From contig SLAA01000153.1 in the NCBI GenBank assembly GCA_007127105.1, positions 1 through 37,246 of the forward strand: 37,246 nt of DNA, read 5' to 3'. A program made the position numbers and the translations under genes. The stretch comes from Spirochaetales bacterium. GTDB taxonomy: Bacteria; Spirochaetota; Spirochaetia; DSM-27196; SLAA01. Shown here piece by piece: positions 16,660 to 25,451 of this stretch (position 1 is the stretch's first letter; each line of letters starts with the position of its first letter). The notes below the pieces were generated by a model. The model saw only the letters and a program-made list of their open reading frames with translations, made no database searches and was not told where the DNA came from.

Positions 16660-17763
16660 ATGAGTAGCGTAGCTAAGAAAGATCGTGCATTCGAAATCTT
16701 CGCGGCGACTCCGGCCCGTATTCTTGTTGCATTAATAATCCCGACGATAACCTTCTTCGTACTGCTGTGGAGTTTTAACTTCATGCGGGATTCGCGTGCA
16801 CCAAGAATAATGGTTGCGATCGTTGCTTTGATTGTGGGAGTTGGTGGTGTTTGGGCATTGTACCTGGCACTTAATCACCTGGTGACGCAGATGCCAATGC
16901 GTATACGGGACTCACTACTTCCGTATGTTTTTGTCGGACCGGCCTTGGCGGTGTTGACGGCATATATCGTGTTACCGTCATTACGAACCGTTACTCTGAG
17001 TCTCATGAACCGGGCTGGTACCGAGTTTGTTGGGCTCGATAACTACATCTTTGCCTTTACTGATCCATCAATGCTCATCACGCTGCGGAACACCTTTCTG
17101 TGGCTCATCATTGTCCCTGCCTTTACCGTTTCTCTTGGTTTGCTCATTGCAGTCCTTGTCGACCGCATGAGCGAAACGGGAGAGAAGGTTGCCAAGACCT
17201 TCATTTTTCTTCCCTTGGCTATTTCATTTGTAGGTGCCAGCGTTATCTGGCGTTTCATTTACTTCTATCAACCGCCTGGAATGGCTCAACCCGGTCTGCT
17301 CAACGCTATTGTCGTGGCGCTTGGAGGCTCCCCGCAAGGTTGGTTGACCATTCGGCCTTGGAACAATTTCTTTCTCATTGCAATTATGATCTGGTTACAG
17401 ACTGGATTCGCAATGGTCATATTGTCGGCAGCTGTGAAGGGCGTGCCGGGCGACCTGCTCGATGCTGCCCGCATAGATGGAGCAGGCGAAATTAGAGTTT
17501 TCTTCAATGTGATTATTCCCTATGTAAGCGGAACCATCTTGACGGTTACTACCACTATTCTCATTCTGGTGCTAAAGATTTTTGACGTGGTATTTGTCAT
17601 GACGAGCGGCCAGTTTCAAACGGGAGTGGTTGCCTTTCGAATGTATCAGGAAGCCTTCATTTTCCGACACTTCGGGCGAGGTGCGGCCTTGGCGACCTTG
17701 CTTTTCATAGGTGTGTTACCAATCATGATTCGGAACATGAAATCCATGAAGGAGCGGAGGTAA
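16660..17763 (+). CDS. Sugar ABC transporter permease, MalF-type (AglF-like)
   Basis: A 367-residue inner-membrane permease with about eight membrane segments: two extra N-terminal helices, then the usual six. The cytoplasmic EAA loop that contacts the ATPase reads DAARIDGAGEIRVFFNVIIP. The text around LLPYVFVGPALAVLTAYIVLPS resembles AglF-type permeases. It pairs with the next gene to form the channel. ATG 16660 is preferred, with AGGTGGGGG just upstream; the longer frame from 16615 would start inside the hairpin. The next gene begins 3 bases after its stop. Confidence 0.92.
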   Translation: MSSVAKKDRAFEIFAATPARILVALIIPTITFFVLLWSFNFMRDSRAPRIMVAIVALIVGVGGVWALYLALNHLVTQMPMRIRDSLLPYVFVGPALAVLTAYIVLPSLRTVTLSLMNRAGTEFVGLDNYIFAFTDPSMLITLRNTFLWLIIVPAFTVSLGLLIAVLVDRMSETGEKVAKTFIFLPLAISFVGASVIWRFIYFYQPPGMAQPGLLNAIVVALGGSPQGWLTIRPWNNFFLIAIMIWLQTGFAMVILSAAVKGVPGDLLDAARIDGAGEIRVFFNVIIPYVSGTILTVTTTILILVLKIFDVVFVMTSGQFQTGVVAFRMYQEAFIFRHFGRGAALATLLFIGVLPIMIRNMKSMKERR

Positions 17764-17766
17764 GCC

Positions 17767-18669
17767 ATGAGTACATCAGTTTCCAATACCGCTGCCGCCC
17801 CACTCACAATGCAGCAGAAAAGAATCCGGGCAATCCTGGCGGGCATTCCGGTTCGTCTTACCGTGCTCATATTGGTCGTCATCTGGACCGTACCTACCTT
17901 AGGGCTTCTGGTGAGCTCCTTCCGACCGGCGGCCGCGATACGCAATACCGGCTGGTGGACGGCGCTATTCGCACCATTTACCGCAGACTGGACGCTTGCC
18001 AACTACATTCAGGTTATTGGTGCCGACCGCATGGGACTTGCATTCAGCAACAGCTTGCTCATTACCATCCCAGCAACCGTGATTCCCATTACTATCGCGG
18101 CCTTTGCCGCATTTGCTCTGGCCTGGATGGAGTTCCCCGGGCGGAAGTTCGCTTTTGTTATTGTCGTTGGGCTCATGGTTGTACCGCTGCAAATGTCTCT
18201 CATTCCGGTTCTTCGCGTTTATACTGACCTGCGTCTCAACGGTACGTATCTGGGAATGTGGTTAGCGCATACCGGATTTGGGCTTCCTCTGGCGACCTAT
18301 TTGCTCTATGGGTACATATCCTCTATCCCAAAGGAAATTCTGGAGTCAGCTCATGCGGACGGAGCAAGTCCCATGCTCACCTTCACAAGGCTTATTATGC
18401 CTTTGTCGGTACCGGCGGTCGCATCTTTTGCTATCTTCCAGTTTCTGTGGGTCTGGAACGACCTGCTGGTAGCCTTGGTATTCCTTGGAACACGATCGGC
18501 TAATGTAATTGTCACTACACGCCTTGCTGAGCTTGTCGGGTCGCGTGGGCAGGACTGGCACGTCCTGACGGCGGGAGCCTTCTTGACCATCATTGTGCCG
18601 CTCATTGTCTTTCTGTCGCTTCAACGATTCTTTGTACGCGGTATGATGGCGGGTTCGGTTAAGGGTTAA
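17767..18669 (+). CDS. Sugar ABC transporter permease, MalG-type (AglG-like)
   Basis: A 300-residue inner-membrane permease with six membrane segments. The EAA loop reads LESAHADGASPMLTFTRLIMP, and FLWVWNDLLVALVFLG is the typical C-terminal signature of the MalG/CUT1 family. It forms the translocation channel with the preceding permease. ATG 17767 has GGAGG about 6 bases upstream, overlapping the end of the preceding gene. No nucleotide-binding subunit is encoded here, so a shared MsmK/UgpC-type ATPase elsewhere in the genome is expected, as is common for CUT1 importers. Confidence 0.93.
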   Translation: MSTSVSNTAAAPLTMQQKRIRAILAGIPVRLTVLILVVIWTVPTLGLLVSSFRPAAAIRNTGWWTALFAPFTADWTLANYIQVIGADRMGLAFSNSLLITIPATVIPITIAAFAAFALAWMEFPGRKFAFVIVVGLMVVPLQMSLIPVLRVYTDLRLNGTYLGMWLAHTGFGLPLATYLLYGYISSIPKEILESAHADGASPMLTFTRLIMPLSVPAVASFAIFQFLWVWNDLLVALVFLGTRSANVIVTTRLAELVGSRGQDWHVLTAGAFLTIIVPLIVFLSLQRFFVRGMMAGSVKG

Positions 18670-18783
18670 ACGCATTAAGTGGCAACTCAGGGTGTCGAGG
18701 GTGGCGCAGCGGTTTCAAGCCGCGGCGCCTTCTCGCAACCAGGCAAGGTCGACCAACAAGGCCAAACAACAAGGAAGAACAAC

Positions 18784-19848
18784 ATGAAACCTAGGCGGGT
18801 TTCGGCTCAAGACGTCGCCGAGCGAGCTGGCGTTTCTCGAACTACGGTGTCCTTTGTCCTTAACAACAGCCCGGGGAAGAGCATAACCGAGGAAACCCGG
18901 CGACGCGTTCTACGCGCTGCCGATGAACTTGGTTATATGCCGAATCAAGACGCGCGACGGCTCGCATTGGTCCGTTCCAGCGCAATTGGTGTGTTCATTA
19001 CCCACTCACAGTATGTGTACAGCGATGTCTTCATAAGTCGCGTTGTCGAGGGGATGTCGCAGGCGGTAAATAAGAATCGCATTCAACTTGTCATACAGCC
19101 TCTTCGTTTTGAGGAACACGGATATCTGCGATTGGTAGAAGAGTCCGGAGTCCAAGGGGTTATCCTTATCAACACCCGGGAGAAAGATCCTGGGGTAGCC
19201 GAGCTGTGCAGCCATGGAGTTCCCGCCGTTTCTATAGACTTCATGGAGGACTCGCTCGTTGACCAGGTGTATGTGGACAACCGTGGAGCGGCGCGCGAGA
19301 TCGTCAAGCTGGTTCTGGACTGGGGTCATAGTGATGTTGCCATGATCACCCATGCTCCGTTGGAGTTCTCGGCATCTCGTCGGCGCTTTGAGGGTTATCG
19401 GGATGCGCTTGCAGAGTATGGAATGGGCATCAATGAGGCATGGGTTCATTATGGGAGCTTCTCTGAGGACAGCGGTTATCGGGCAATGAGCGCGCTTCTG
19501 CGTCATGAGCCGAGACCCACAGCTGTATTTGCCGGGAACGACATGATCGCCTATGGCGCGCTCATGGCTTGTCGCGATATTGGTGTTGCGGTGCCGGACG
19601 ACATCTCTATCGTGGGCTTTGACGACGACTATCTCTCGCGGTACACCGACCCACCGTTGACTACCATGGCCTTACCCGCTGCCGGGCTGGGCTCCGAGGC
19701 AGTTAACCTGCTCATACGGCGTATTCAGGCAGGCCGCGACGCCGAGCCAGGAAGCGAGTACCTGCCCTCGCAGCGCATTGTACTGCCTACCCATATCTCC
19801 ATTCGGGGCAGCTGCAAGCGAATGAAGGAAGCTGGCCCGGAAAACTAA
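18784..19848 (+). CDS. LacI-family transcriptional regulator
   Basis: A 354-residue regulator. The N-terminal helix-turn-helix and hinge (about residues 5-60) read VSAQDVAERAGVSRTTVSFV and DELGYMPNQDARRLA. A periplasmic-binding-protein-like sensor domain follows, with typical FAGNDMIAYGAL and ISIVGFDDDYLSRYTDPPLT. It most likely controls the importer it follows, releasing operator DNA when bound to a sugar. ATG 18784 has AAGGAAG upstream; the open frame from 18679 lacks family sequence, so it is rejected. A palindrome at 15121-15134 upstream of the importer is a candidate operator. Confidence 0.93.
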   Translation: MKPRRVSAQDVAERAGVSRTTVSFVLNNSPGKSITEETRRRVLRAADELGYMPNQDARRLALVRSSAIGVFITHSQYVYSDVFISRVVEGMSQAVNKNRIQLVIQPLRFEEHGYLRLVEESGVQGVILINTREKDPGVAELCSHGVPAVSIDFMEDSLVDQVYVDNRGAAREIVKLVLDWGHSDVAMITHAPLEFSASRRRFEGYRDALAEYGMGINEAWVHYGSFSEDSGYRAMSALLRHEPRPTAVFAGNDMIAYGALMACRDIGVAVPDDISIVGFDDDYLSRYTDPPLTTMALPAAGLGSEAVNLLIRRIQAGRDAEPGSEYLPSQRIVLPTHISIRGSCKRMKEAGPEN

Positions 19849-19903
19849 GGAAAATCTCCTATCCACGAATCAGGAGGAGCAAAAAGCCTGTAGTAGAGTG
19901 TAG

Positions 19904-21310
19904 ATGAACACTCGAATGGGCTTTGGTGTGCTTCTATGGTGCGTGCTTGTGAGTGGCGCAGCGTGGGCGGGTACCTCACGGCTGGACGGGGTGCAGCCCG
20001 GTCTTCTCACCGGTACGCAGGTTGAAGTTGGCGCCCGTAGTTACGATCTTGAAACTCAACTCCTGCGACTCATGATCGGGTTGGAAGGTGGAACGCGTTT
20101 GTATCTGCATCTGGCCGACGAGGAGCGTACAAGGCCCATTGTTGGAATCTCTGCCAAGAACCTGCGGGCCGGGCCGGTGCTGCTGAGCGGTCTCCACCGC
20201 GCGCTTCGTTCACCGACCGGGCATGGCCCCGGCTCAAGTGTCTGGAACGAGACTACCGAGCTGCGGTCAGATTTCTCCTTTGAGCCAACAAGCCGTCGCG
20301 GTCTTGAGCTTGGCTTCCAGTCGTCGCCACGAAGCGCGGGAGCGCTCACCCGGGTAGGAGTGTACGCCCTTGAGGAGGGGCAGGGAGTTCCAGGGAGTGG
20401 TGTGTCCTTGGGACATGAGTCCGGCCCGTACACGTTCGAGGTTCTCACTGGCCTGGTTCGCCCGGTGCCTGGCACAACATCCGACGACTGGTTCCTCCGC
20501 CGCCGAGATTATCCGGGAGGGTATCTTGCGCATTCGGCATTGAGCGCTGCAGTAACAACCGGGGTGCTTGACCTACGGTCTGCAGGAGGCTTGAGCTACG
20601 GCCCGCTCGTGCGTTCCGGAGGCTGGGGCCGTGTCCTGGTGAGCATAGAGGGGCAAGCGGCCATCCTCCGGTTGTTGGGAGCAGTGAGTAGCTCGGACTA
20701 CCGGGCTCCCGATGGTAGAGTGCCGACCTTGAGACGTTACACCGATGTGTCTCTACGCATACCCGGTGAAGGATCATTCTGGGTGTCCGGGGGCATAGCA
20801 TCACGCTCTGGCCAGGTTCCTTTCTCGGTGCATGAGAGAGCCATACACCGGCGAGAGTTCCGCCTTGGCCTTGATTATGAAGGGCGGCAACTTGGTCTTG
20901 GCATTACCGCTACAGGCGAGAACCTACGCGACCGCAACGACGAAAGAACTCGAGATGAGAGCCTGACTACCCGAATTGCATCTGGGGCTCTTCGCGGTGA
21001 TGGGCTCCGGGCAGTAGCGGAGCATCAGATTACAAGGCGGCTGACAGCAGAGGACGTGGTGTCCGGATATCTTACGGTGAGCAGACTCGGCCTCCGGTAC
21101 AGAGTGCATGCGGTGCGACTTGAGCTTGATGCAGCTCATAGGAAAGAGCAGGTTGAGCGTTTCACGGTACGCGGTGCAAGCTATGTCTCCTACGGGGACT
21201 GGAGTTTCAATCTCATTCTATCAAGCGACATGAACCCGATGTCTGAGTCGGAGATTGAGCAAGACTGGAGTGCGCGACTGGAGCTGCGGCGAGTATTTTA
21301 CATTCGCTAG
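19904..21310 (+). CDS. Predicted outer-membrane beta-barrel protein
   Basis: A 468-residue exported protein I do not recognise. A signal peptide ends near GAAWA (about residue 22). The mature part has many alternating strands, is rich in Gly, Arg and Ser, has no cytoplasmic-type domain, and ends in RVFYIR, compatible with a barrel's last strand. A barrel is inferred from composition only. It lies 55 bases after lacI with no terminator between, so it may belong to the importer operon and act in sugar passage through the outer membrane. The start is odd: the AGGAGGAG at 19872-19879 is 24 bases before ATG 19904, and no other good start was found. Confidence 0.6.
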   Translation: MNTRMGFGVLLWCVLVSGAAWAGTSRLDGVQPGLLTGTQVEVGARSYDLETQLLRLMIGLEGGTRLYLHLADEERTRPIVGISAKNLRAGPVLLSGLHRALRSPTGHGPGSSVWNETTELRSDFSFEPTSRRGLELGFQSSPRSAGALTRVGVYALEEGQGVPGSGVSLGHESGPYTFEVLTGLVRPVPGTTSDDWFLRRRDYPGGYLAHSALSAAVTTGVLDLRSAGGLSYGPLVRSGGWGRVLVSIEGQAAILRLLGAVSSSDYRAPDGRVPTLRRYTDVSLRIPGEGSFWVSGGIASRSGQVPFSVHERAIHRREFRLGLDYEGRQLGLGITATGENLRDRNDERTRDESLTTRIASGALRGDGLRAVAEHQITRRLTAEDVVSGYLTVSRLGLRYRVHAVRLELDAAHRKEQVERFTVRGASYVSYGDWSFNLILSSDMNPMSESEIEQDWSARLELRRVFYIR

Positions 21311-21334
21311 GAGGTGTGCGCGGGATTGCCTGTT

Positions 21335-22270
21335 CTATACGACCTCGTGTTTACCGTTCCAGTCACCGACGTACAGAACCTCCCGTTCAAGTTCGAGCCC
21401 GAGTCGCTTGTGCACTGTGTCACGCACACTTTCAATCAGGGTGCGAATGTCCTCGGCAGTCGCCGTTCCGGTATTGATAATAATGTTTGCGTGTTCCGGG
21501 GATATTTGGGCGCCTCCGACCCGGAGCCCCCGAAGGCCCAGGCTGTCAATGAGTTTGCCGCTAGGGGCGCCATAGTCATGATTGTTCTTGAATACAGAGC
21601 CAGCCGAGGGGGCTCGAAAATGGCCTTTCGCCTCGCGGTCTGCGCGATACTCCTGCATGCGGAGATGGAGTACTTTGGGATCGGTTGGAATCAAATGGAA
21701 CCGTGCCTGCAGCATGACACAGGCGCGGTGTTGAAACGGCGACCGTTTGTACGCGAAGTCACTGGGGTGCATGGTGTACAGCTGCGTCTCGCCGGTCTCG
21801 TCTAGGTAAACCACGGATACGAGGCTGTCCGATATTGAGCCGCCGTAGCACCGAGCGTTCATCCAGACCGCCCCGCCAACCGTCCCCGGCATGGCGTACA
21901 GGAACTCAATTCCGCCAAGCCCATACTCGGCCGCAATTTCTGTCGCACGGCTCATTGACAGCCCGGTGCCGAACTTCACGAACTCCCCGTCTCGTTCCAC
22001 GGAATCAAGACCAGCGGTGGAGATGACCAGAGCCGGTACGCCTTTATCCGACACCAGGATATTGGCTCCTCCTCCAAGAACGAAGTAAGGGAGCCTCTCC
22101 GACAGTGCGGTCTGTAACACCAGCTGCATCTCCGAGACGGTAGAAGGCTCGGCAAAGACTGCCGCAGGCCCCCCAACCTCAAAGGTGGTCAGCGGGGCAA
22201 GAGGGTAGTCGAATTCAATTGTGCCAGCAATATTGATTCTTTGAAAGATTTCTCGTAGCCTATTCACCAC
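21335..22270 (-). CDS. murB: UDP-N-acetylenolpyruvoylglucosamine reductase
   Basis: About 311 residues. MurB reduces UDP-GlcNAc-enolpyruvate to UDP-MurNAc with NADPH and FAD, the second step of peptidoglycan precursor synthesis in the cytoplasm. FAD-binding features are TTFEVGGPA, LGGGANILVSD and AMPGTVGGAVWMNA. The catalytic serine lies in AGSVFKN, and the end has GAQISPEHANIIIN. The start is a GTG at 22270 (or 22267), which gives the usual family length; the open frame to 22435 would run into cysS. Neither GTG has a strong ribosome-binding site. The gene converges with the preceding beta-barrel gene, with only 24 bases between stops, and diverges from cysS. Confidence 0.95.
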   Translation of the reverse strand: MVNRLREIFQRINIAGTIEFDYPLAPLTTFEVGGPAAVFAEPSTVSEMQLVLQTALSERLPYFVLGGGANILVSDKGVPALVISTAGLDSVERDGEFVKFGTGLSMSRATEIAAEYGLGGIEFLYAMPGTVGGAVWMNARCYGGSISDSLVSVVYLDETGETQLYTMHPSDFAYKRSPFQHRACVMLQARFHLIPTDPKVLHLRMQEYRADREAKGHFRAPSAGSVFKNNHDYGAPSGKLIDSLGLRGLRVGGAQISPEHANIIINTGTATAEDIRTLIESVRDTVHKRLGLELEREVLYVGDWNGKHEVV

Positions 22271-22297
22271 GCCATGATACCGGATAAGTCCAGTGCG

Positions 22298-22320
22298 GGC
22301 CAAGCGCTTAGGCCTTTTTT
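22298..22320 (+). terminator. Plus-strand terminator in the murB/cysS divergent gap
   Basis: GGCCAA (22298-22303) pairs with TT-A-GGCC (22308-22314) with one bulged A and a GCGC loop, followed directly by TTTTTT (22315-22320). It ends 30 bases before the cysS start. A terminator in this place either attenuates cysS or stops plus-strand transcripts that have run antisense through murB. Confidence 0.5.
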
Positions 22321-22350
22321 GCCGTACATCGGTCCAATAGGAGTTAACAC

Positions 22351-23796
22351 ATGAAAATCCGCCTCTACAACACGCTAGGACGAGAACTCCAGGTATTCGA
22401 ACCGCTGGAAGCAGGTACCGCGCGCATGTATGCATGTGGACCGACTGTGTACAACTATGCCCACATTGGAAATTTGAGAACCTATGTTTTCGAGGACCTT
22501 CTGCGGCGCACCTTTATCTACTTCGGTTACAAAGTAGAGCACGTTATGAATGTAACCGACGTAGGCCACTTGACCGACGATGGCGACGAGGGCGAAGACA
22601 AGATGATAAAGAGCGCACGCGAGCAGGGCAAGTCGGTATGGGATATTGCCAATTTCTTCGCCGATGCCTTTTTCCAGGATCTTGCGAAACTCAAGGTCGA
22701 AATGCCGGAGGTGGTTTGCAAGGCAACTGACCACATTGCCGACATGATTGACCTAATTCGACGCCTAGAAGAACGCGGCTATACCTACTTGGCCGGGGGG
22801 AATCTCTACTTCGATGTCGGAAAGTTTCAGAGATATGGAGAACTTGCGTTGCTCGACAGAGCTAAACTGCAGGCTGGCGCGCGCGTGGAGGTGGATGAGA
22901 ACAAGCGGAACCCTCAGGATTTCGTTTTGTGGTTCACCAAGTCCAAGTTCGACCAGCAGGCGATGCTGTGGGACTCACCCTGGGGCAGAGGCTATCCGGG
23001 CTGGCACATAGAGTGCAGTGCCATGAGCATGCGTTATCTTGGTGATCAGTTCGATATACATCTTGGTGGTGTTGACCACATTCCGGTGCACCACACAAAC
23101 GAAATTGCGCAGTCCGAGGCTGCGACGGGAAAGCCCTGGGTACGCTACTGGGTACATGGTGAGTTCCTGGTTATGACAGGCGGAAAGATGTCCAAATCGG
23201 CTGGCGGCTTCATCACCCTCGAAAGCCTTGAGGAGATGGGCTATCATCCGCTCGATTACCGTTATTTTTGTCTTGGTGGCCACTATCGTACACAGTTGCA
23301 GTTCACCGAGGACTCCCTGAATGCGGCTCGCGCTGCGCGGCGCAATCTTCTGGACCGGGTTGATCGAGTGCGGACCGAAGCGGCTCGAAATGGCGCATCA
23401 TTAGGCGAAACCGCTGCAGATGAGCTGGGAGATGCTGCCCAGGCTCACCTGCGAGCTTTTGAGGCGGCGGTTGCCGAGGACCTCAACATTCCTAAGGCAC
23501 TTGCCGAGCTGTGGCAAAGCCTGAAGGACGACTCGGTTACCGCGCAGGAGCGACTTGAGCTCGCTCGGCGAATGGACCGGATCCTCGCCATAGGCATTAC
23601 GGCAACCGCGGAAGGTATCTCTGAGGCTGACGCGCCCCATGACGATGCAGCCGAGATAGAGCAACTGATAGCCGAGCGGAACGAGGCTCGCAGTGCACGG
23701 AATTTTGGCCGAGCCGACGAAATACGAAGCTACCTGAAAGAGAAGGGTGTGGTGCTTGAGGACGGGCCTGAAGGCACGCGTTGGAAACGTGGGTAA
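22351..23796 (+). CDS. cysS: Cysteinyl-tRNA synthetase
   Basis: A 481-residue class I synthetase that charges tRNA-Cys. CGPTVYNYAHIGN contains the first zinc Cys and the HIGH-type motif (HIGN). GWHIECSAMSM and the following VHHTNE supply the other zinc ligands, and GKMSKS is the KMSKS motif. The anticodon-binding helical domain ends with FGRADEIRSYLKEKGV and LEDGPEGTRWK. Length is normal. ATG 22351 has AGGAG 7 bases upstream. A terminator-like hairpin lies in its short leader. The ECF sigma gene begins 47 bases downstream. Confidence 0.97.
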   Translation: MKIRLYNTLGRELQVFEPLEAGTARMYACGPTVYNYAHIGNLRTYVFEDLLRRTFIYFGYKVEHVMNVTDVGHLTDDGDEGEDKMIKSAREQGKSVWDIANFFADAFFQDLAKLKVEMPEVVCKATDHIADMIDLIRRLEERGYTYLAGGNLYFDVGKFQRYGELALLDRAKLQAGARVEVDENKRNPQDFVLWFTKSKFDQQAMLWDSPWGRGYPGWHIECSAMSMRYLGDQFDIHLGGVDHIPVHHTNEIAQSEAATGKPWVRYWVHGEFLVMTGGKMSKSAGGFITLESLEEMGYHPLDYRYFCLGGHYRTQLQFTEDSLNAARAARRNLLDRVDRVRTEAARNGASLGETAADELGDAAQAHLRAFEAAVAEDLNIPKALAELWQSLKDDSVTAQERLELARRMDRILAIGITATAEGISEADAPHDDAAEIEQLIAERNEARSARNFGRADEIRSYLKEKGVVLEDGPEGTRWKRG

Positions 23797-23843
23797 AATG
23801 GCTGATTTGGCTGTAACCTCAGCTCACGAGCGTTGTTTCTAGG

Positions 23844-24371
23844 ATGAGTCGGAAGAGAAGTACCGAACAACAGTTCCGGCACATATACGACGATGTCTTT
23901 CCCGTCATTGTACGCATTGTATATCGGGTATGCGGCAGTGCCGAGGTGGCTGAGGAGTTATGCCACGAGGCCTTTATCAGATACATCGACAACGCACATC
24001 GCATTCCCGACGAGCAACAAGCGCGTTATTGGCTCATTCGTGTGGCCAAGAACCTCGCATTCAATCACGAGAAGCGCAAAGGGCGGGAGGCCCGCGCCTT
24101 TCGCAAAGTCTTTCAACAAAGCCCTACATCTCACGAAGACACCGGAGAGCGGAGATATCTCAGACAGGAGACGGTCAGCCGCGTTTCCCTGGCTCTCGCG
24201 CAACTACCCGAAAAACTCCGCGAAGTACTGGTTATGAAGGAATTTGGAGACTTGAGTTATCGCGAGATTGCGGAAGTACTCAAGATAACCGAAAACAACG
24301 CCAAGGTGCGTGTTCACAGAGCCCGAGAAAAGCTCGCGCTCATTCTTGAGGAAGAGAATCCACATGTTTAG
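23844..24371 (+). CDS. ECF-family RNA polymerase sigma factor
   Basis: A 175-residue sigma-70 family protein of the extracytoplasmic-function type. Region 2 (about residues 10-80) includes AEELCHEAFIRYIDN and YWLIRVAKNLAFN. Region 4 (about 115-165) includes LPEKLREVLVMKEFGDLSYREIAEVL and NNAKVRVHRAREKL. It should direct polymerase to a small regulon, often including its own operon. ATG 23844 has no clear Shine-Dalgarno. An AACC at 23815-23818 and TTTCTA at 23836-23841 could be an ECF-type promoter giving a nearly leaderless transcript, which is speculative. The next gene overlaps its stop by 8 bases, as expected for a sigma/anti-sigma pair. Confidence 0.93.
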   Translation: MSRKRSTEQQFRHIYDDVFPVIVRIVYRVCGSAEVAEELCHEAFIRYIDNAHRIPDEQQARYWLIRVAKNLAFNHEKRKGREARAFRKVFQQSPTSHEDTGERRYLRQETVSRVSLALAQLPEKLREVLVMKEFGDLSYREIAEVLKITENNAKVRVHRAREKLALILEEENPHV

Positions 24372-24906
24372 CAAAGACCGAGATTCCATATTACAACAGG
24401 CAACACCGAGCACCGATACCACGGACCAAGTGGAGACCTTCCTGAAGTCCGAAGCGATCCCCGACTTTGCCGATGCCGCTGAACGAGTGTGGCACCGTTT
24501 GGAGCTACGGGGCTTTGACCCGCTGCGTCCCAAAGCACGAGTGCTCAGCCCCGAACGTGTCTTCAGCGCGTTTGGAGGTTCAGGGCCGGGCATTGCTGCA
24601 GCCGCAGTTCTCGTTGTAGTCATTGGTGCAACACTTCTGATCATGAATGGTACAAGCGGCCTCAACGAGGCATTGCACACCGGGACGCTTGTCGACGAAG
24701 GCGAAACCCATGCGGCGGCTGCGCTGTCGGTCGATGACATACTGCGGATGCTGGCAGAAGGCCGTGAGGCGCCGCCTGTGAGCATACAAATACCGCATTC
24801 CGGTCCATTTGAAATGCGCGGGGCTCCTGCAATTCGTGTTGGTACCGAGAGCTTTTCGGTACCATCACGAGCCTTAGAACCAGGAAACAACCAGGACTAC
24901 AATTAA
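24364..24906 (+). CDS. Single-TM protein, probable anti-sigma factor
   Basis: A 180-residue protein. About 75 cytoplasmic residues are followed by one membrane segment (near residues 77-97, GIAAAAVLVVVIGATLLIMN) and an extracytoplasmic tail. The N-terminal part contains DFADAAERVWHRLELR, a helix of the kind that could hold a sigma factor. The protein has no cysteine, so it is not a zinc-type (ZAS, HxxxCxxC) anti-sigma factor. ATG 24364 overlaps the sigma gene and has GAGGAAGAG upstream. The anti-sigma role is inferred from gene order and topology only. The next gene starts in the TAATG at its stop. Confidence 0.75.
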   Translation: MFSKDRDSILQQATPSTDTTDQVETFLKSEAIPDFADAAERVWHRLELRGFDPLRPKARVLSPERVFSAFGGSGPGIAAAAVLVVVIGATLLIMNGTSGLNEALHTGTLVDEGETHAAAALSVDDILRMLAEGREAPPVSIQIPHSGPFEMRGAPAIRVGTESFSVPSRALEPGNNQDYN

Positions 24907-25433
24907 TGCCGAAGCGAGTATATGCGCTCCTCAGCTGCGTGATAGTGGCTCTGGTGTTGTTGACGGGTACACCTGTCTATATAGGTGCTCAAGCGCTCGA
25001 GCAGGACGAAATTGAGACGCTGCTTGAGGAGCTTAAGCAGCATGCACTCACCCTTAATATTGACGCGAGAATCCGAGGGGCGGAGGACACCACCGTCTGG
25101 AACATGGAACTCTCACGTGTTACAATCTCCGGTAAGGCGGTGCGGGTGCGACTCGAAGGTGAGAACATCACTGTTGAGGCGGTTTTCACTCCGTATCGCG
25201 CCGGGGGAGATAGTCTACTCCTACTGGCCGAGGGAACCACCTGGGTTGATGATGGGCAGGCTACAAATAAGGCGACGACCTTTCAGAGCTTGCCACTTCA
25301 ACTGGGAGAGTCGGTCTTCTTCTATCCGCTCGGTGATGAGCCGCTGCATGTAGATATTGAGATCGATCGAGTCGTCTTGAATCTTGAGCTTGAGATTCAA
25401 GTCGTGCCCTACAGCGAAGACTCCAGCAACTAA
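24906..25433 (+). CDS. Exported protein of unknown function
   Basis: A 175-residue protein. A signal peptide with a hydrophobic core near residues 8-24 ends near YIGAQA (about residue 29). The mature part starts with an acidic helix (LEQDEIETLLEELKQHA) and continues as beta-rich sequence. There is no lipobox in the right place and no recognised domain. It starts at ATG 24906, overlapping the preceding stop by one base, so it belongs to the sigma operon. It may be a periplasmic target or sensor of the sigma system; this is inference from position. Confidence 0.75.
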   Translation: MPKRVYALLSCVIVALVLLTGTPVYIGAQALEQDEIETLLEELKQHALTLNIDARIRGAEDTTVWNMELSRVTISGKAVRVRLEGENITVEAVFTPYRAGGDSLLLLAEGTTWVDDGQATNKATTFQSLPLQLGESVFFYPLGDEPLHVDIEIDRVVLNLELEIQVVPYSEDSSN

Positions 25434-25451
25434 TAGAGATGGCTTCATCGA

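Noticed and set aside
22274-22354. A 26-codon frame from ATG 22274 ends in an ATGA overlap with the cysS start, like a leader peptide.
   Set aside because: It has no ribosome-binding site and no Cys codons, so it does not fit a cysteine-sensing leader peptide. The overlap is probably chance.
22271-22435. The murB frame extends upstream to 22435.
   Set aside because: It would overlap the start of cysS on the other strand and exceed the family length; the GTG at 22270 fits better.
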